From Nitrososphaerota archaeon (lineage in GTDB: Archaea > Thermoproteota > Nitrososphaeria > Nitrososphaerales > UBA183), in contig JAFLZE010000026.1 of NCBI GenBank assembly GCA_029785685.1, positions 439 to 12,383 on the forward strand: 11,945 bases of DNA, written 5' to 3'. The notes under the pieces are model-generated. The model saw nothing but the letters and a program-made list of their open reading frames with translations. It did not search any database and had not been told where the DNA came from. Position 1 is the stretch's first letter, and each line of letters begins with the position of its first letter. Shown one piece after another: positions 5,737 through 11,945 of this stretch. The position numbers were made by a program, and so were the translations under genes.

Positions 5737-8700
5737 CTATGACTCGACCTGCCTTCTCCCCAGCTTCGACGGCCACCAGTTGTACCTGGCCGCCATGGCC
5801 ATGAGCGCCGGGACGAAGAAGAGGATCACAACCGTCACGTCGATGACCACGGCCGCGGAGACTGCCAGGCTTATCTCCTGCAGCATCCCTATCCCCGTCA
5901 GCAGCAGCGAGCCGAAGACGCTGGACAGCACCAGCCCCAGGCCGACTATGGTCACCCACACCTTGGTGGTCGCCGCCTTGATGGCCTCGGCGTCCGACTT
6001 GCCGCTGAGCGCCTCCTCCCTGATCCTCGTGACGTAGAATATGTCGTAGTCTATCCCCACTCCCAGCATCGTCACAAGCACGAACAGCGGGGCGAAGTTG
6101 AAGACCGGCATGGACAGGAGGTGATAGAAGGTCACCGAGAGCAGGGCCAGGGCGAAGGCCACGCTGCAGAGTATGGTGAACACCAGCCTGAGGGGGGTGA
6201 AGACCGACCTGAGCTGCAGGAAAAGTATCACGTACACGGCGGCCGCGAGTATGACGAGCACCTGGGGGATGAGCGCGCTCATGAACTGCTCGCTGTCGTA
6301 GGTCCCCTGGGTCTCCCCGCCATAGTAGACCCTGGTCCCGGGGGCCAGGGGGAGGGAGTTCACCCCGGCCTCCACCCCCTGCAGGGAGCTGACGGCCTGT
6401 GCGCTCTCGGACGACCCGGTGAAGCCCACCAGCACGAGGGCCGTGCTGTTGTCCTTCCCGACCTGGGCCATCATCCCGGTGAGGTACTGGGCCTTCAGCG
6501 GAGCCGACATCCCCTGCACGGAAGAGTAGTTGAACGCAGACCCGTAGGGCCTGGTGGCGCTGGTGACGGTGTCCACCCCTGGGGACCCTGCGGCGGCCGC
6601 GGAGACCTGTTCTATCTCGTTGAGCATGGCCTGGTTGAACTGGTTGTGGCCGTTCACTATGGGGGCCGGCGTCTGGACGAGTATCGTCGACGGGGAGATG
6701 GTCCCGCTCCCGAAGCTGTCCGTGATCACCGTGAGCCCCTGGTTGCTCTGGAAGTTGGGGACGAGCCTGAGGAAGTCAAGGCTGGTGGGGGTGTTGGCCG
6801 TGGCGTAGACCGCGCCCAGTGCCACCAGGGCTATCAGGGCCGCGACGGCCACCTTGTGCCTCATCGTCTTCTCCGACACCCTCTCGAGGCGGCTCGGCCT
6901 GCGGGGCCGGACCCCTCCCCTCAGCCCCGGCCAGAACAGCCGGTCCCCGATGGTCAGCTCGAGCGAAGGGAGCAGGGTGAGGGACGCCAGGAGGAGGATC
7001 GACACCCCGATGGCTATGGCCACCCCGACGTCGCTGAATATCGGGACGTTGGCCGCAGCCATCACCACGTATGCCACTACCACGGTCGTCCCCGCGGTCA
7101 GGACCCCCTCCCCCGCCCACCTCACCGAGGTGGCGACGCTCTCCTCCTTGCTCCTGCCGTTGGTCCTCTCCTCCCTGGTCCGCCTGAGCTGGAGGACGGA
7201 GTAGTCCACCGCCAGGCCCAGCATAAGCAGTGTGGTCAGCGTGGGGGTGAGGAAGCTGATCTGGCCGTGCCCTATCTTCACTATGCCGAGGTAGATGCTC
7301 GCGTAGGCTATGGAGATGGACAGCCCGCCTATCAGGAGGGGGACCAGGGCGGCCAGGGGGGACATGAAGAGCAGCCCCACTATGACGATCGAGACTATCA
7401 CCCCGGCGACCACGGTCACCCCCAGCGAGGGGGAGAAGACGTCCTGGACGTCGTGGGCCAGCACCGCCCCACCGGTGACGTAGGTGGTCGCCAGGGACGA
7501 CATGTTGGAGCTCGCGACCAGGGCCTGGAACCCGGCGATCGCCTTGGCCCCCGGGTGCGAAGAGAAGTCGAACACCGCTATCATCGTCTGGTTGTCCTGG
7601 CTGACGAAGCTCTGGGTGAGCGACCTTGAGAGGGCCAGGGGGTAGCTGGCGTGGCTCTCACTTTCCACGAGGGACGACAGTGCCGCCCTGACCTGGCTCG
7701 CGGCGGTGTCGTTGCGAAGCCCTGCGAGGAGGGAAGCGAGGGAGGCGCGGTCGACGGCGAACAGGGGGGAGCCCGCGAGGGACTTCGCCGTGGCGTTCGC
7801 CACGAACCCGCTCGCCAGCGTCCACGCCGCACCGGCGCTGGGCTTAGGCCCGAGGGCGTAGGCGGACCTGACCAGCTGCGCCACCGGGACGCCCGGGGTC
7901 GCCCCCGCAGAGGACGAAGCGTTCGCCACCAGGCCGACGGTCAGGTCAGCCAGGGACGAGCTGGTCGGGGTCTGGCCCAGGGCGTAGGCGCTCCGCGCCA
8001 GGTAGAGGGGGGTCACCTTCAGGGGGGCCGTCAGGTTCCCCGGTATCTGCGCCGCGACGGTGCCTATCGCCAGCCCTGACACCGCGCTCGTCTGGTACCA
8101 GTCGGTCGTGTTCAGCCCCGTCGCCACGCTCAGCATCAGCTCTCGGGCGGCGCTGCCCAGAGCAGGGGACTGCGCGAACTGCGCCGCGGAAGCGTTGACT
8201 GCCAGCCCCTCCCGCTGCAGGGGGGACAGCGCGGGCTGGGATGTGAAGCTGGAGTTCCAGGCGGAGTAGAAGGCCTGGTAGTACCCGAGGCCCTCGGCGC
8301 CCTGGGCCCCCTCGGAGGCGAGCCTGGTGTAGACGGTCTGGTTGGCCGCCGCGTCGGCCTGCGCGGGGGTGCTCCCGTTCTGGACCAGGGACCCCCACAG
8401 CTGGACGAAGCCGGCCGGGATCCCGTAGACGAGCTGCGAGGTCTGGTTGATCCCCTGGCTGAGCTGGTAGACGTTGGAGTTCAGCGTCGAGAGGCTCGCC
8501 CGCAGGGCGTAGAGAGAAGCGCTGATGGCCGTCACGTTGGATGCCAGGGACGCGACCCCCGGGAGGAGGGCGGGGACCGTTGAGTTGAGCAGGGCGTACT
8601 CCGTCGAGTAGACGCTGGACATCCCGGTGTAGTTCTTCTCGGCGGGGTCGGAGGCCACGCTCTGGTTCAGGGCCTGGAGCGCGCCCCTGATCTGGTCCGA

Positions 8701-8988
8701 GTAGACCGTCCCCCCTGACGGCTGGATCACCAGGACGATGCTGTCCTGGCCGGTGCTGTTGGCCGACGGGAACTGGGCGCTGAGTATCCTCTGGGCGACC
8801 TGGGACTCGGAGCTCTTCTGCCCCAGGCTGACGTTGGTGATGTTGTACGAGACCGAGGAGAAGAACGACGGGATGACGGCCACGGAAAGCAGCACCGCGA
8901 CCGCCCACGCGGTGATTATCCAGCGGCGGCGCCTCCTGATGAACGAGTTGAACGAGCCGTAGCGGGAGCCTGTCAACCTTGCCCTCAC
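5737..8988 (-). CDS. MMPL/RND-superfamily transporter, 1083 aa
   Basis: A large proton-driven exporter of the MMPL branch of the RND superfamily, in the cell membrane. It has the duplicated topology of the family: TM1 at about 23-43, a long outer loop to about 520, five segments at about 522-680, a second single segment at about 711-731, a shorter outer loop to about 905, and five final segments at 906-1070. Both halves carry the GxxxDY-type signature, GLAVDYSV (591-598) and GVGIDYDIFYV (976-986). D595/Y596 and D980/Y981 are the likely proton-relay pairs. The first outer domain is unusually long, Ser/Ala/Asn-rich and carries an internal repeat. The annotated start is GTG 8988; TTG 8976, with ggagtga 7 nt upstream, would shorten it by four residues. 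The cargo (lipid, antimicrobial, cell-wall precursor) cannot be read from the sequence. It follows an ABC exporter pair but probably has its own promoter. Confidence 0.92.
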   Translation of the reverse strand: MRARLTGSRYGSFNSFIRRRRRWIITAWAVAVLLSVAVIPSFFSSVSYNITNVSLGQKSSESQVAQRILSAQFPSANSTGQDSIVLVIQPSGGTVYSDQIRGALQALNQSVASDPAEKNYTGMSSVYSTEYALLNSTVPALLPGVASLASNVTAISASLYALRASLSTLNSNVYQLSQGINQTSQLVYGIPAGFVQLWGSLVQNGSTPAQADAAANQTVYTRLASEGAQGAEGLGYYQAFYSAWNSSFTSQPALSPLQREGLAVNASAAQFAQSPALGSAARELMLSVATGLNTTDWYQTSAVSGLAIGTVAAQIPGNLTAPLKVTPLYLARSAYALGQTPTSSSLADLTVGLVANASSSAGATPGVPVAQLVRSAYALGPKPSAGAAWTLASGFVANATAKSLAGSPLFAVDRASLASLLAGLRNDTAASQVRAALSSLVESESHASYPLALSRSLTQSFVSQDNQTMIAVFDFSSHPGAKAIAGFQALVASSNMSSLATTYVTGGAVLAHDVQDVFSPSLGVTVVAGVIVSIVIVGLLFMSPLAALVPLLIGGLSISIAYASIYLGIVKIGHGQISFLTPTLTTLLMLGLAVDYSVLQLRRTREERTNGRSKEESVATSVRWAGEGVLTAGTTVVVAYVVMAAANVPIFSDVGVAIAIGVSILLLASLTLLPSLELTIGDRLFWPGLRGGVRPRRPSRLERVSEKTMRHKVAVAALIALVALGAVYATANTPTSLDFLRLVPNFQSNQGLTVITDSFGSGTISPSTILVQTPAPIVNGHNQFNQAMLNEIEQVSAAAAGSPGVDTVTSATRPYGSAFNYSSVQGMSAPLKAQYLTGMMAQVGKDNSTALVLVGFTGSSESAQAVSSLQGVEAGVNSLPLAPGTRVYYGGETQGTYDSEQFMSALIPQVLVILAAAVYVILFLQLRSVFTPLRLVFTILCSVAFALALLSVTFYHLLSMPVFNFAPLFVLVTMLGVGIDYDIFYVTRIREEALSGKSDAEAIKAATTKVWVTIVGLGLVLSSVFGSLLLTGIGMLQEISLAVSAAVVIDVTVVILFFVPALMAMAARYNWWPSKLGRRQVES
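7786..8001 (-). repeat. Diverged internal duplication in the MMPL ectodomain
   Basis: Residues 330-359 and 372-401 of the transporter align with a 42-residue offset. RSAYALG occurs at 332-338 and again at 374-380. GLVANAS (352-358) matches GFVANAT (394-400). The two DNA copies share the ggcgtaggcg core but have diverged elsewhere, so this is an old in-frame duplication of about 126 bp and not an assembly repeat. Confidence 0.7.
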
Positions 8989-9065
8989 TCCTGCCGCCCG
9001 CGAGACGCACGCTCGCTGGCGTCCGGGGGGGCGGGCTCTGCGCGGCGCGGGTGAAAGCAGGGCAT
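8985..9065 (-). CDS. Possible 26-aa leader peptide before the MMPL gene
   Basis: A short open frame begins at ATG 9065, about 9 nt downstream of the start site predicted from the TATA box, and ends in a TGA that overlaps the GTG start of the MMPL gene (GTGA). The 26-residue product is Pro/Arg-rich and has no known motif. It may be a translated leader that couples translation to the transporter, or a chance frame in GC-rich DNA. The only support is its position and the exact stop/start overlap. Confidence 0.25.
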   Translation of the reverse strand: MPCFHPRRAEPAPPDASERASRGRQE

Positions 9066-9080
9066 GCCTGTTTGGGGGCG

Positions 9081-9093
9081 CCGACCCGGTCGG
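9081..9093. promoter_or_regulatory. Palindrome next to the MMPL TATA box, candidate operator
   Basis: ccgacc-c-ggtcgg is a perfect 6+6 palindrome with one central base. It directly abuts the AT-rich box at 9094-9106 on its downstream side with respect to the MMPL gene, that is, between the TATA box and the predicted start site. A repressor bound here would block initiation. The position is suggestive, but no regulator gene is adjacent. Confidence 0.4.
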
Positions 9094-9106
9094 ATTATTT
9101 ACTTAT
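9094..9106 (-). promoter_or_regulatory. TATA box of the MMPL gene
   Basis: The minus strand reads ataagtaaataat, a strong AT-rich stretch in an otherwise GC-rich spacer between the ABC permease stop (9124) and the MMPL start (8988). Its centre predicts transcription starting near 9074, leaving a leader of about 86 nt. This suggests the transporter can be expressed separately from the ABC genes. Confidence 0.55.
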
Positions 9107-9123
9107 CGTCAGGGGCCCGAGCC

Positions 9124-9885
9124 TCAGCTGAAGGAGACGCCGGACCGCATGTACGACCTCACGGCGAGGGTCAGGAGCGCGAGCATCACCGCGGTGACCC
9201 CCAGCAGCTGGTACAGGTCCCCTGTGGTCACCCTCCCCATGTACCCGTCCCGCACTATGTTGGCAAGGTAGGTGAGCGGGTTGACCAGGAAGAGGGCCCT
9301 GAGGGGGGCGGGGATCGCCGGGCTGATGGAGTAGAAGACTGTGGACGCGAAGTTGACTACGAATATTATCAGCACCTGGATGCTGTTGTAGGCGTTGTTG
9401 GACTTCACCAGGGCGGAGATGTAGAGCATAAGGGACCCGAAGAGTATCGACCCCACCAGGATCGCCCCGACTATCATCAGGGCCCCGGCGGCCGTGACGG
9501 CGAGGCTCCCGGTCAGCAGGTAGGCTGCCACCATCATCACCGCCGCCCCGGCGAACCCGAAGACCACCGACGTCAGCATTATCCCGAGGAGGTACTGCAG
9601 CCTGGAGAATGGCCCCACCAGAAGCTGGGCCAGCATCCCCCACCTCCTGTCCGCCCAGAGCATGCTCCCCCCGGCTATCCCGGCCATCACCGTCTGGAAG
9701 GAGACGATCCCCGGGGCGAGGAAGTCGAGGTAGGAGTGGGACGCCCCGGCCGCCAGCGACTGGAACCCGTACCCGAAGAAGACCAGGTAGAGCGCCGGGA
9801 GCCCCACCAGGATGATCAGGGTCCCGTAGTCCGTGTTGACCACCACGTTGCGGTAGACCAGCCTGAGGATGTCCGGGGCCCTCAC
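9124..9885 (-). CDS. ABC-2 type exporter permease, DrrB-like
   Basis: The 253-aa membrane subunit of an ABC-2 exporter has about six membrane segments after a short N-terminal amphipathic stretch (ILRLVYRNVVVN). The central family signature is present: FLAPGIVSFQTVMAG followed by DRRWGMLAQLLVGPFSR, where the charged loop after TM2 contacts the ATPase. The late LVNPLTYLANIVRDGYMG, between the last two membrane segments, is also typical. The GTG at 9885 was chosen because its bases overlap the ATPase stop codon (GTGA) and a ggaggggg ribosome-binding site lies about 10 nt upstream. An upstream frame opening would add 24 Gly/Arg-rich residues that are only the antisense-like shadow of the ATPase end. 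It pairs with the ATPase encoded immediately upstream. Cargo unknown; drug, lipid or polysaccharide export is possible. Confidence 0.88.
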   Translation of the reverse strand: MRAPDILRLVYRNVVVNTDYGTLIILVGLPALYLVFFGYGFQSLAAGASHSYLDFLAPGIVSFQTVMAGIAGGSMLWADRRWGMLAQLLVGPFSRLQYLLGIMLTSVVFGFAGAAVMMVAAYLLTGSLAVTAAGALMIVGAILVGSILFGSLMLYISALVKSNNAYNSIQVLIIFVVNFASTVFYSISPAIPAPLRALFLVNPLTYLANIVRDGYMGRVTTGDLYQLLGVTAVMLALLTLAVRSYMRSGVSFS

Positions 9886-10841
9886 CTGCCGTCCCCCTCC
9901 TTGGACACCGACTCCAGGAACACGTCCTCCAGGGTGTCCTTCCTCACGTTCAGCCACTCTATCTGCGTCCCTGTGTCCCTGGCCGCCTGCAGGAGGATGG
10001 CCAGGGCCTCCTTCGGGTTGTCCGTCAGGACCAGGGCCGAGCCCTCCCCCTGCCTGACCGTCCCCTTCCCCCCGAGGGCCGCCTCCAGCGTCTGGTAGAA
10101 CGCCCCGGCGCCCGACCCGTCCACGGTCACCTCGATTGTCTTCTTCCCTATGTAGCGCCTCTTCAGGCTGTCGACGGCGTCCATCACCAGTATCTTCCCT
10201 GAGTCTATCACCGCGACCCTGTCGCAGAGGTAGTCCGCCTCCTCCAGGTTGTGGGTGGTGAAGACAACGGTCAGCCCCTTCTTCACGTCCTCCCTGACGA
10301 AGTCGAGGAGCTCCCTGCGCATGATGACGTCAAGCCCCACCGTGGGCTCGTCCAGGAACAGGACGTCCACGTCGTGCATCATCTCCCTGGCCACCTGGAC
10401 CCGCCTCTTCTGCCCCCCGGACAGGTCGAAGGCCCGCTTCTTCCTGACGTCCTCCAGCCCGAACTTCTTGATCAGCTCCTCCCTGCGGCGGACCCTCTCT
10501 GGCTTCGGGACCCTCCACAGCATCCCGTAGAGGTCGAAGTTCCCCTGCACCGTGGTGAAGTCGAAGGACTCGTCCTGCTGGACCACCCCTATCCTCCTCC
10601 GTATCGCCCTCCCCTCCCTGGCCGGGTCCATCCCGAGGACGCTCACCCTCCCTTCGGTCGGCCTGATGAGGGTGGTCAGTATCTTGATCAGCGTCGACTT
10701 GCCGGCCCCGTTCTTCCCCAGCAGCCCGAACACCTCCCCCTTCTTCACGTCGAAGTCGACCCCCTTGAGGGCGTAGTTCTTGCCGTCGTAGGAGTGCTTC
10801 AGCCCTTCCACGCTGATGACTGCGCCCGGGTCCTGGTCCAA
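9882..10841 (-). CDS. ABC exporter ATPase, DrrA/CcmA-like
   Basis: The 319-aa cytoplasmic ATP-binding subunit powers the permease encoded next. All motifs are intact: Walker A GLLGKNGAGKST (39-50, K48), Q-loop VVQQDE (87-91 region), signature LSGGQ (140-144), Walker B VLFLDEP (160-166, E165), D-loop VGLD and the H-loop His H197. Residues 225-319 form the C-terminal extension common in DrrA-like exporters, ending with the typical TLEDVFLE (303-310). The start is TTG 10841. A TATA-like box is centred about 34 bp upstream and no Shine-Dalgarno is visible, so the transcript is nearly leaderless. A GTG ten codons further in is a less likely start because the first strand (AVISVEGLKHSY) would lose part of its N-terminal flank. 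Stop and permease start share the bases GTGA, so the two are translated together. Confidence 0.93.
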   Translation of the reverse strand: MDQDPGAVISVEGLKHSYDGKNYALKGVDFDVKKGEVFGLLGKNGAGKSTLIKILTTLIRPTEGRVSVLGMDPAREGRAIRRRIGVVQQDESFDFTTVQGNFDLYGMLWRVPKPERVRRREELIKKFGLEDVRKKRAFDLSGGQKRRVQVAREMMHDVDVLFLDEPTVGLDVIMRRELLDFVREDVKKGLTVVFTTHNLEEADYLCDRVAVIDSGKILVMDAVDSLKRRYIGKKTIEVTVDGSGAGAFYQTLEAALGGKGTVRQGEGSALVLTDNPKEALAILLQAARDTGTQIEWLNVRKDTLEDVFLESVSKEGDGR

Positions 10842-10869
10842 GGTCTGCGGGCCCGAGCCCGCGTGCCGT

Positions 10870-10879
10870 TGATAAATAG
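10870..10879 (-). promoter_or_regulatory. TATA box of the ABC exporter operon
   Basis: The minus strand reads ctatttatca, centred about 34 bp before the TTG at 10841, so transcription should begin a few bases before the start codon. A nine-base palindrome (acgtcacgt, 10887-10895) lies just upstream, where an activator or repressor could bind. Confidence 0.6.
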
Positions 10880-10886
10880 TCAGGTC

Positions 10887-10895
10887 ACGTCACGT
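10887..10895. promoter_or_regulatory. Palindrome acgtcacgt upstream of the ABC promoter
   Basis: acgt-c-acgt is an exact palindrome around one base, about 8 bp upstream of the TATA box on the minus strand, and overlaps a tandem tcacg repeat (10885-10894). The location fits a transcription-factor site near the BRE region. Short palindromes arise by chance, so this is tentative. Confidence 0.3.
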
Positions 10896-10898
10896 AAT

Positions 10899-10922
10899 CA
10901 CCCGGGGTGAGGTCCCCGGGTG
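10899..10922. repeat. Strong GC-rich hairpin between the F420 oxidoreductase and ABC genes
   Basis: A nine-base-pair perfect stem, cacccgggg and ccccgggtg, with a tgaggt loop. It lies 7 bp after the TAG stop of the oxidoreductase gene in the direction of that gene. It could halt transcription or protect its 3' end, but no T-run follows, so it is not a textbook terminator. It is also close to the ABC promoter and might be an operator. Confidence 0.5.
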
Positions 10923-10929
10923 GGCGCGC

Positions 10930-11748
10930 CTAGCCCTCCTTCTTCCCGTAGGACTGGGCCATCTCGCTCAGCTCGAGCATGGCCGAGGGGAGCTCCTCGT
11001 AGGGGGTCCTGACCAGCATCGCGGCCTCGCACCCCATCCCGGCGAACTTCTCTATGCGCCCCTCTATCTCGGGGAAGGTGCCGTTGAACATCACCTTGAC
11101 CGGGGCGTCCCTTCTCTCCTCCCCCCCGCGGAGCGCCTCGAAGACCCTGCGGTACTCGCCGTCGGGGAGCCCGGGGACCGGGGGGAGCCAGGCGTCGGCG
11201 TACTTGGCCGCCACCCTCTTCAGCATGCGCCTGCCTGTCCCGCCGAACCACAGAGGCGGGTGGGGCCGCGCCACGGGCTTCGGCCTGAGTATCGCCCCCT
11301 TCGAAGTGTAGTACCTCCCCTGGAAGTCGAAGGGCTCCTCCGAGGCCCAGAGCTTCAGCATCAGCTCGAGCCCTTCGACGGTCATGGCCATCCTCGTCCT
11401 GTCGTCCTCCCACTTCCCGTAGGCGTCGAACTCGGCCCTGCTCCACCCCGCGCCGACCCCAAGCACGACCCTCCCCCTCGAGACCTGGTCCACCGTCGCC
11501 ACCATCTTGGCGAGCATCTGCGGCGGCCGGAAGGGTATCGGGGTCACGCAGGTCCCGATGGTCATCCTGTCCGTCTTCGCCGCCAGGGCGGCCAGTATCG
11601 ACCAGGCGTCCACCGAGCTGTCGGTGGTCGGGGTGATGTAGTGGTCGGTCACCAGGAAGAAGTCGAGCTCGAGCATCTGAGCCGCCATCCCGGCGTCGAG
11701 TATCTTGTCGGCGCTCCACCCGCTGGGGACCACTACCCCGAACTTCAT
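10930..11748 (-). CDS. Luciferase-like (LLM class) F420-type oxidoreductase
   Basis: The 272-aa protein has the luciferase-like TIM-barrel fold found in F420-dependent oxidoreductases. The first strand, MKFGVVVPSG (1-10), starts the barrel. FLVTDHY (31-37, with D35-H36) is the usual strand-3 region. GTCVTPIPFRPP (65-76) and RVVLGVGAGWSRAEFDAYG (93-111) are flavin/F420-binding loops of the family. EGLELMLKLW (125-134), FQGRYY (142-147) and PPLWFGGTG (164-172) complete the core. It is cytoplasmic; the substrate is not evident. It is shorter at the C terminus than many family members (about 300-340 aa), and no frameshift is seen. The ATG at 11748 lies about 28 bp after a strong TATA box, so it is leaderless. 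F420 use is the archaeal default but FMN cannot be excluded. Confidence 0.87.
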   Translation of the reverse strand: MKFGVVVPSGWSADKILDAGMAAQMLELDFFLVTDHYITPTTDSSVDAWSILAALAAKTDRMTIGTCVTPIPFRPPQMLAKMVATVDQVSRGRVVLGVGAGWSRAEFDAYGKWEDDRTRMAMTVEGLELMLKLWASEEPFDFQGRYYTSKGAILRPKPVARPHPPLWFGGTGRRMLKRVAAKYADAWLPPVPGLPDGEYRRVFEALRGGEERRDAPVKVMFNGTFPEIEGRIEKFAGMGCEAAMLVRTPYEELPSAMLELSEMAQSYGKKEG

Positions 11749-11771
11749 GGACGGGGCCGCTCTGCGACCGA

Positions 11772-11783
11772 GTTTATACTTTG
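11772..11783 (-). promoter_or_regulatory. Strong TATA box of the oxidoreductase gene
   Basis: The minus strand reads aaagtataaact, a close match to the archaeal TATA consensus. Its centre is about 28 bp before the ATG at 11748, giving a leaderless transcript. It is the clearest promoter in the window. Confidence 0.75.
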
Positions 11784-11823
11784 GGTCGCGCCCCGCCGCG
11801 CAGGCCCCGCCATGCTAACGCTC

Positions 11824-11832
11824 GTTAAATAC
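11824..11832 (+). promoter_or_regulatory. TATA box of the partial radical SAM gene
   Basis: gttaaatac is centred about 37 bp before the TTG at 11865 and predicts a start site near 11854 with a leader of about 11 nt. It faces away from the oxidoreductase promoter, so the 116-bp spacer is a divergent promoter region. Confidence 0.55.
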
Positions 11833-11864
11833 CAGGGGCCCGGACGCGCGGCCGTGAACCTGCC

Positions 11865-11945
11865 TTGACGTTCTCCGAGAGGCCTGTCCTCGTCTTCTGG
11901 GAGACCACGAAGGCCTGCCCGCTCTCCTGCGTCCACTGCAGGGCG
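11865..11945 (+). CDS. Radical SAM enzyme, N-terminal 27 residues (runs off the window)
   Basis: Only the first 27 codons are present. They read as the start of a radical SAM protein: a short lead, strand [21 protein letters not shown] (7-27) and the cluster motif C18-x3-C22-x2-C25 that binds the 4Fe-4S cluster used to cleave S-adenosylmethionine. The FWETT-x-x-C-x-L-x-C form is typical of the SPASM-containing group related to heme-pathway and peptide-modifying enzymes, but the SPASM part lies outside the window. The start is TTG, because an upstream GTG at 11854 meets a TGA four codons later. A TATA box at about 11828 supports transcription in this direction. Which radical SAM subfamily it belongs to cannot be decided here. 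Confidence 0.82.
   Translation, partial: MTFSERPVLVFWETTKACPLSCVHCRA

Noticed and set aside
5563..5739. Possible pyrrolysine or readthrough extension after the MMPL TAG stop
   Set aside because: Three other genes here end in TAG as a normal stop, the family ends after the last membrane segment, and a 57-codon open frame is common in GC-rich DNA.
6121..7629. Long plus-strand open frame opposite the MMPL gene (502 codons)
   Set aside because: It is the antisense shadow of the MMPL gene, rich in Gly, His, Arg and Glu, and has no family features.
1..11945. CRISPR array, tRNA, rRNA or insertion sequence
   Set aside because: Scanning by eye found no spaced repeats, no tRNA-like fold, no rRNA core sequence and no transposase or integrase motifs.

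Overview
This window reads as archaeal chromosomal DNA. Most of it is very GC-rich, about two thirds G+C judged by eye. Arg is mostly AGG or CGx, GTG and TTG starts are common, and TATA-like boxes sit 26-36 bp before start codons, as expected for leaderless or short-leader archaeal transcripts. An F420-type luciferase-fold oxidoreductase and several archaeal-looking families agree with this. My best guess is a GC-rich Thermoproteota lineage (Nitrososphaeria-like or a relative), but this rests on style and not on a marker gene.

Layout. (1) 150-2858, plus strand: a SpoIIM/DUF95-family membrane protein, then a secreted and C-terminally membrane-anchored phospholipase C/acid-phosphatase-type phosphoesterase, then a small Cys/His-rich probable zinc protein that overlaps the phosphoesterase tail. 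A perfect 29-bp inverted repeat (1-29 and 967-995) brackets the first gene. (2) 2886-3218, minus strand: a small helical protein, possibly DUF2153-like. (3) About 3290-5508, minus strand: three genes of clearly lower GC (about half). Gene A is an unrecognised 371-aa protein, gene B a PD-(D/E)XK nuclease-like protein overlapping A by 17 bp, and gene C a charged 165-aa protein. This looks like an acquired accessory module. It is the best candidate here for an undescribed system, plausibly defence or restriction related. (4) 5737-10841, minus strand: an export cluster of a DrrA-like ABC ATPase, its ABC-2 permease (GTGA stop/start overlap) and a 1083-aa MMPL/RND-superfamily transporter with its own probable promoter and a palindrome next to the TATA box. 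(5) 10930-11748, minus strand: a leaderless F420-type luciferase-like oxidoreductase. It is divergent from a radical SAM gene that starts at 11865 and runs off the right edge.

How the parts relate. The ABC pair plus the MMPL protein form a coherent membrane-export neighbourhood (drug, lipid or cell-envelope export). The SpoIIM-like protein and anchored phosphoesterase form a two-gene envelope or phosphate unit. The low-GC A-B-C module does not fit its neighbours in composition or content and seems to have been inserted between the small helical-protein gene and the MMPL gene. No rRNA, tRNA, CRISPR array, transposase or integrase was seen.
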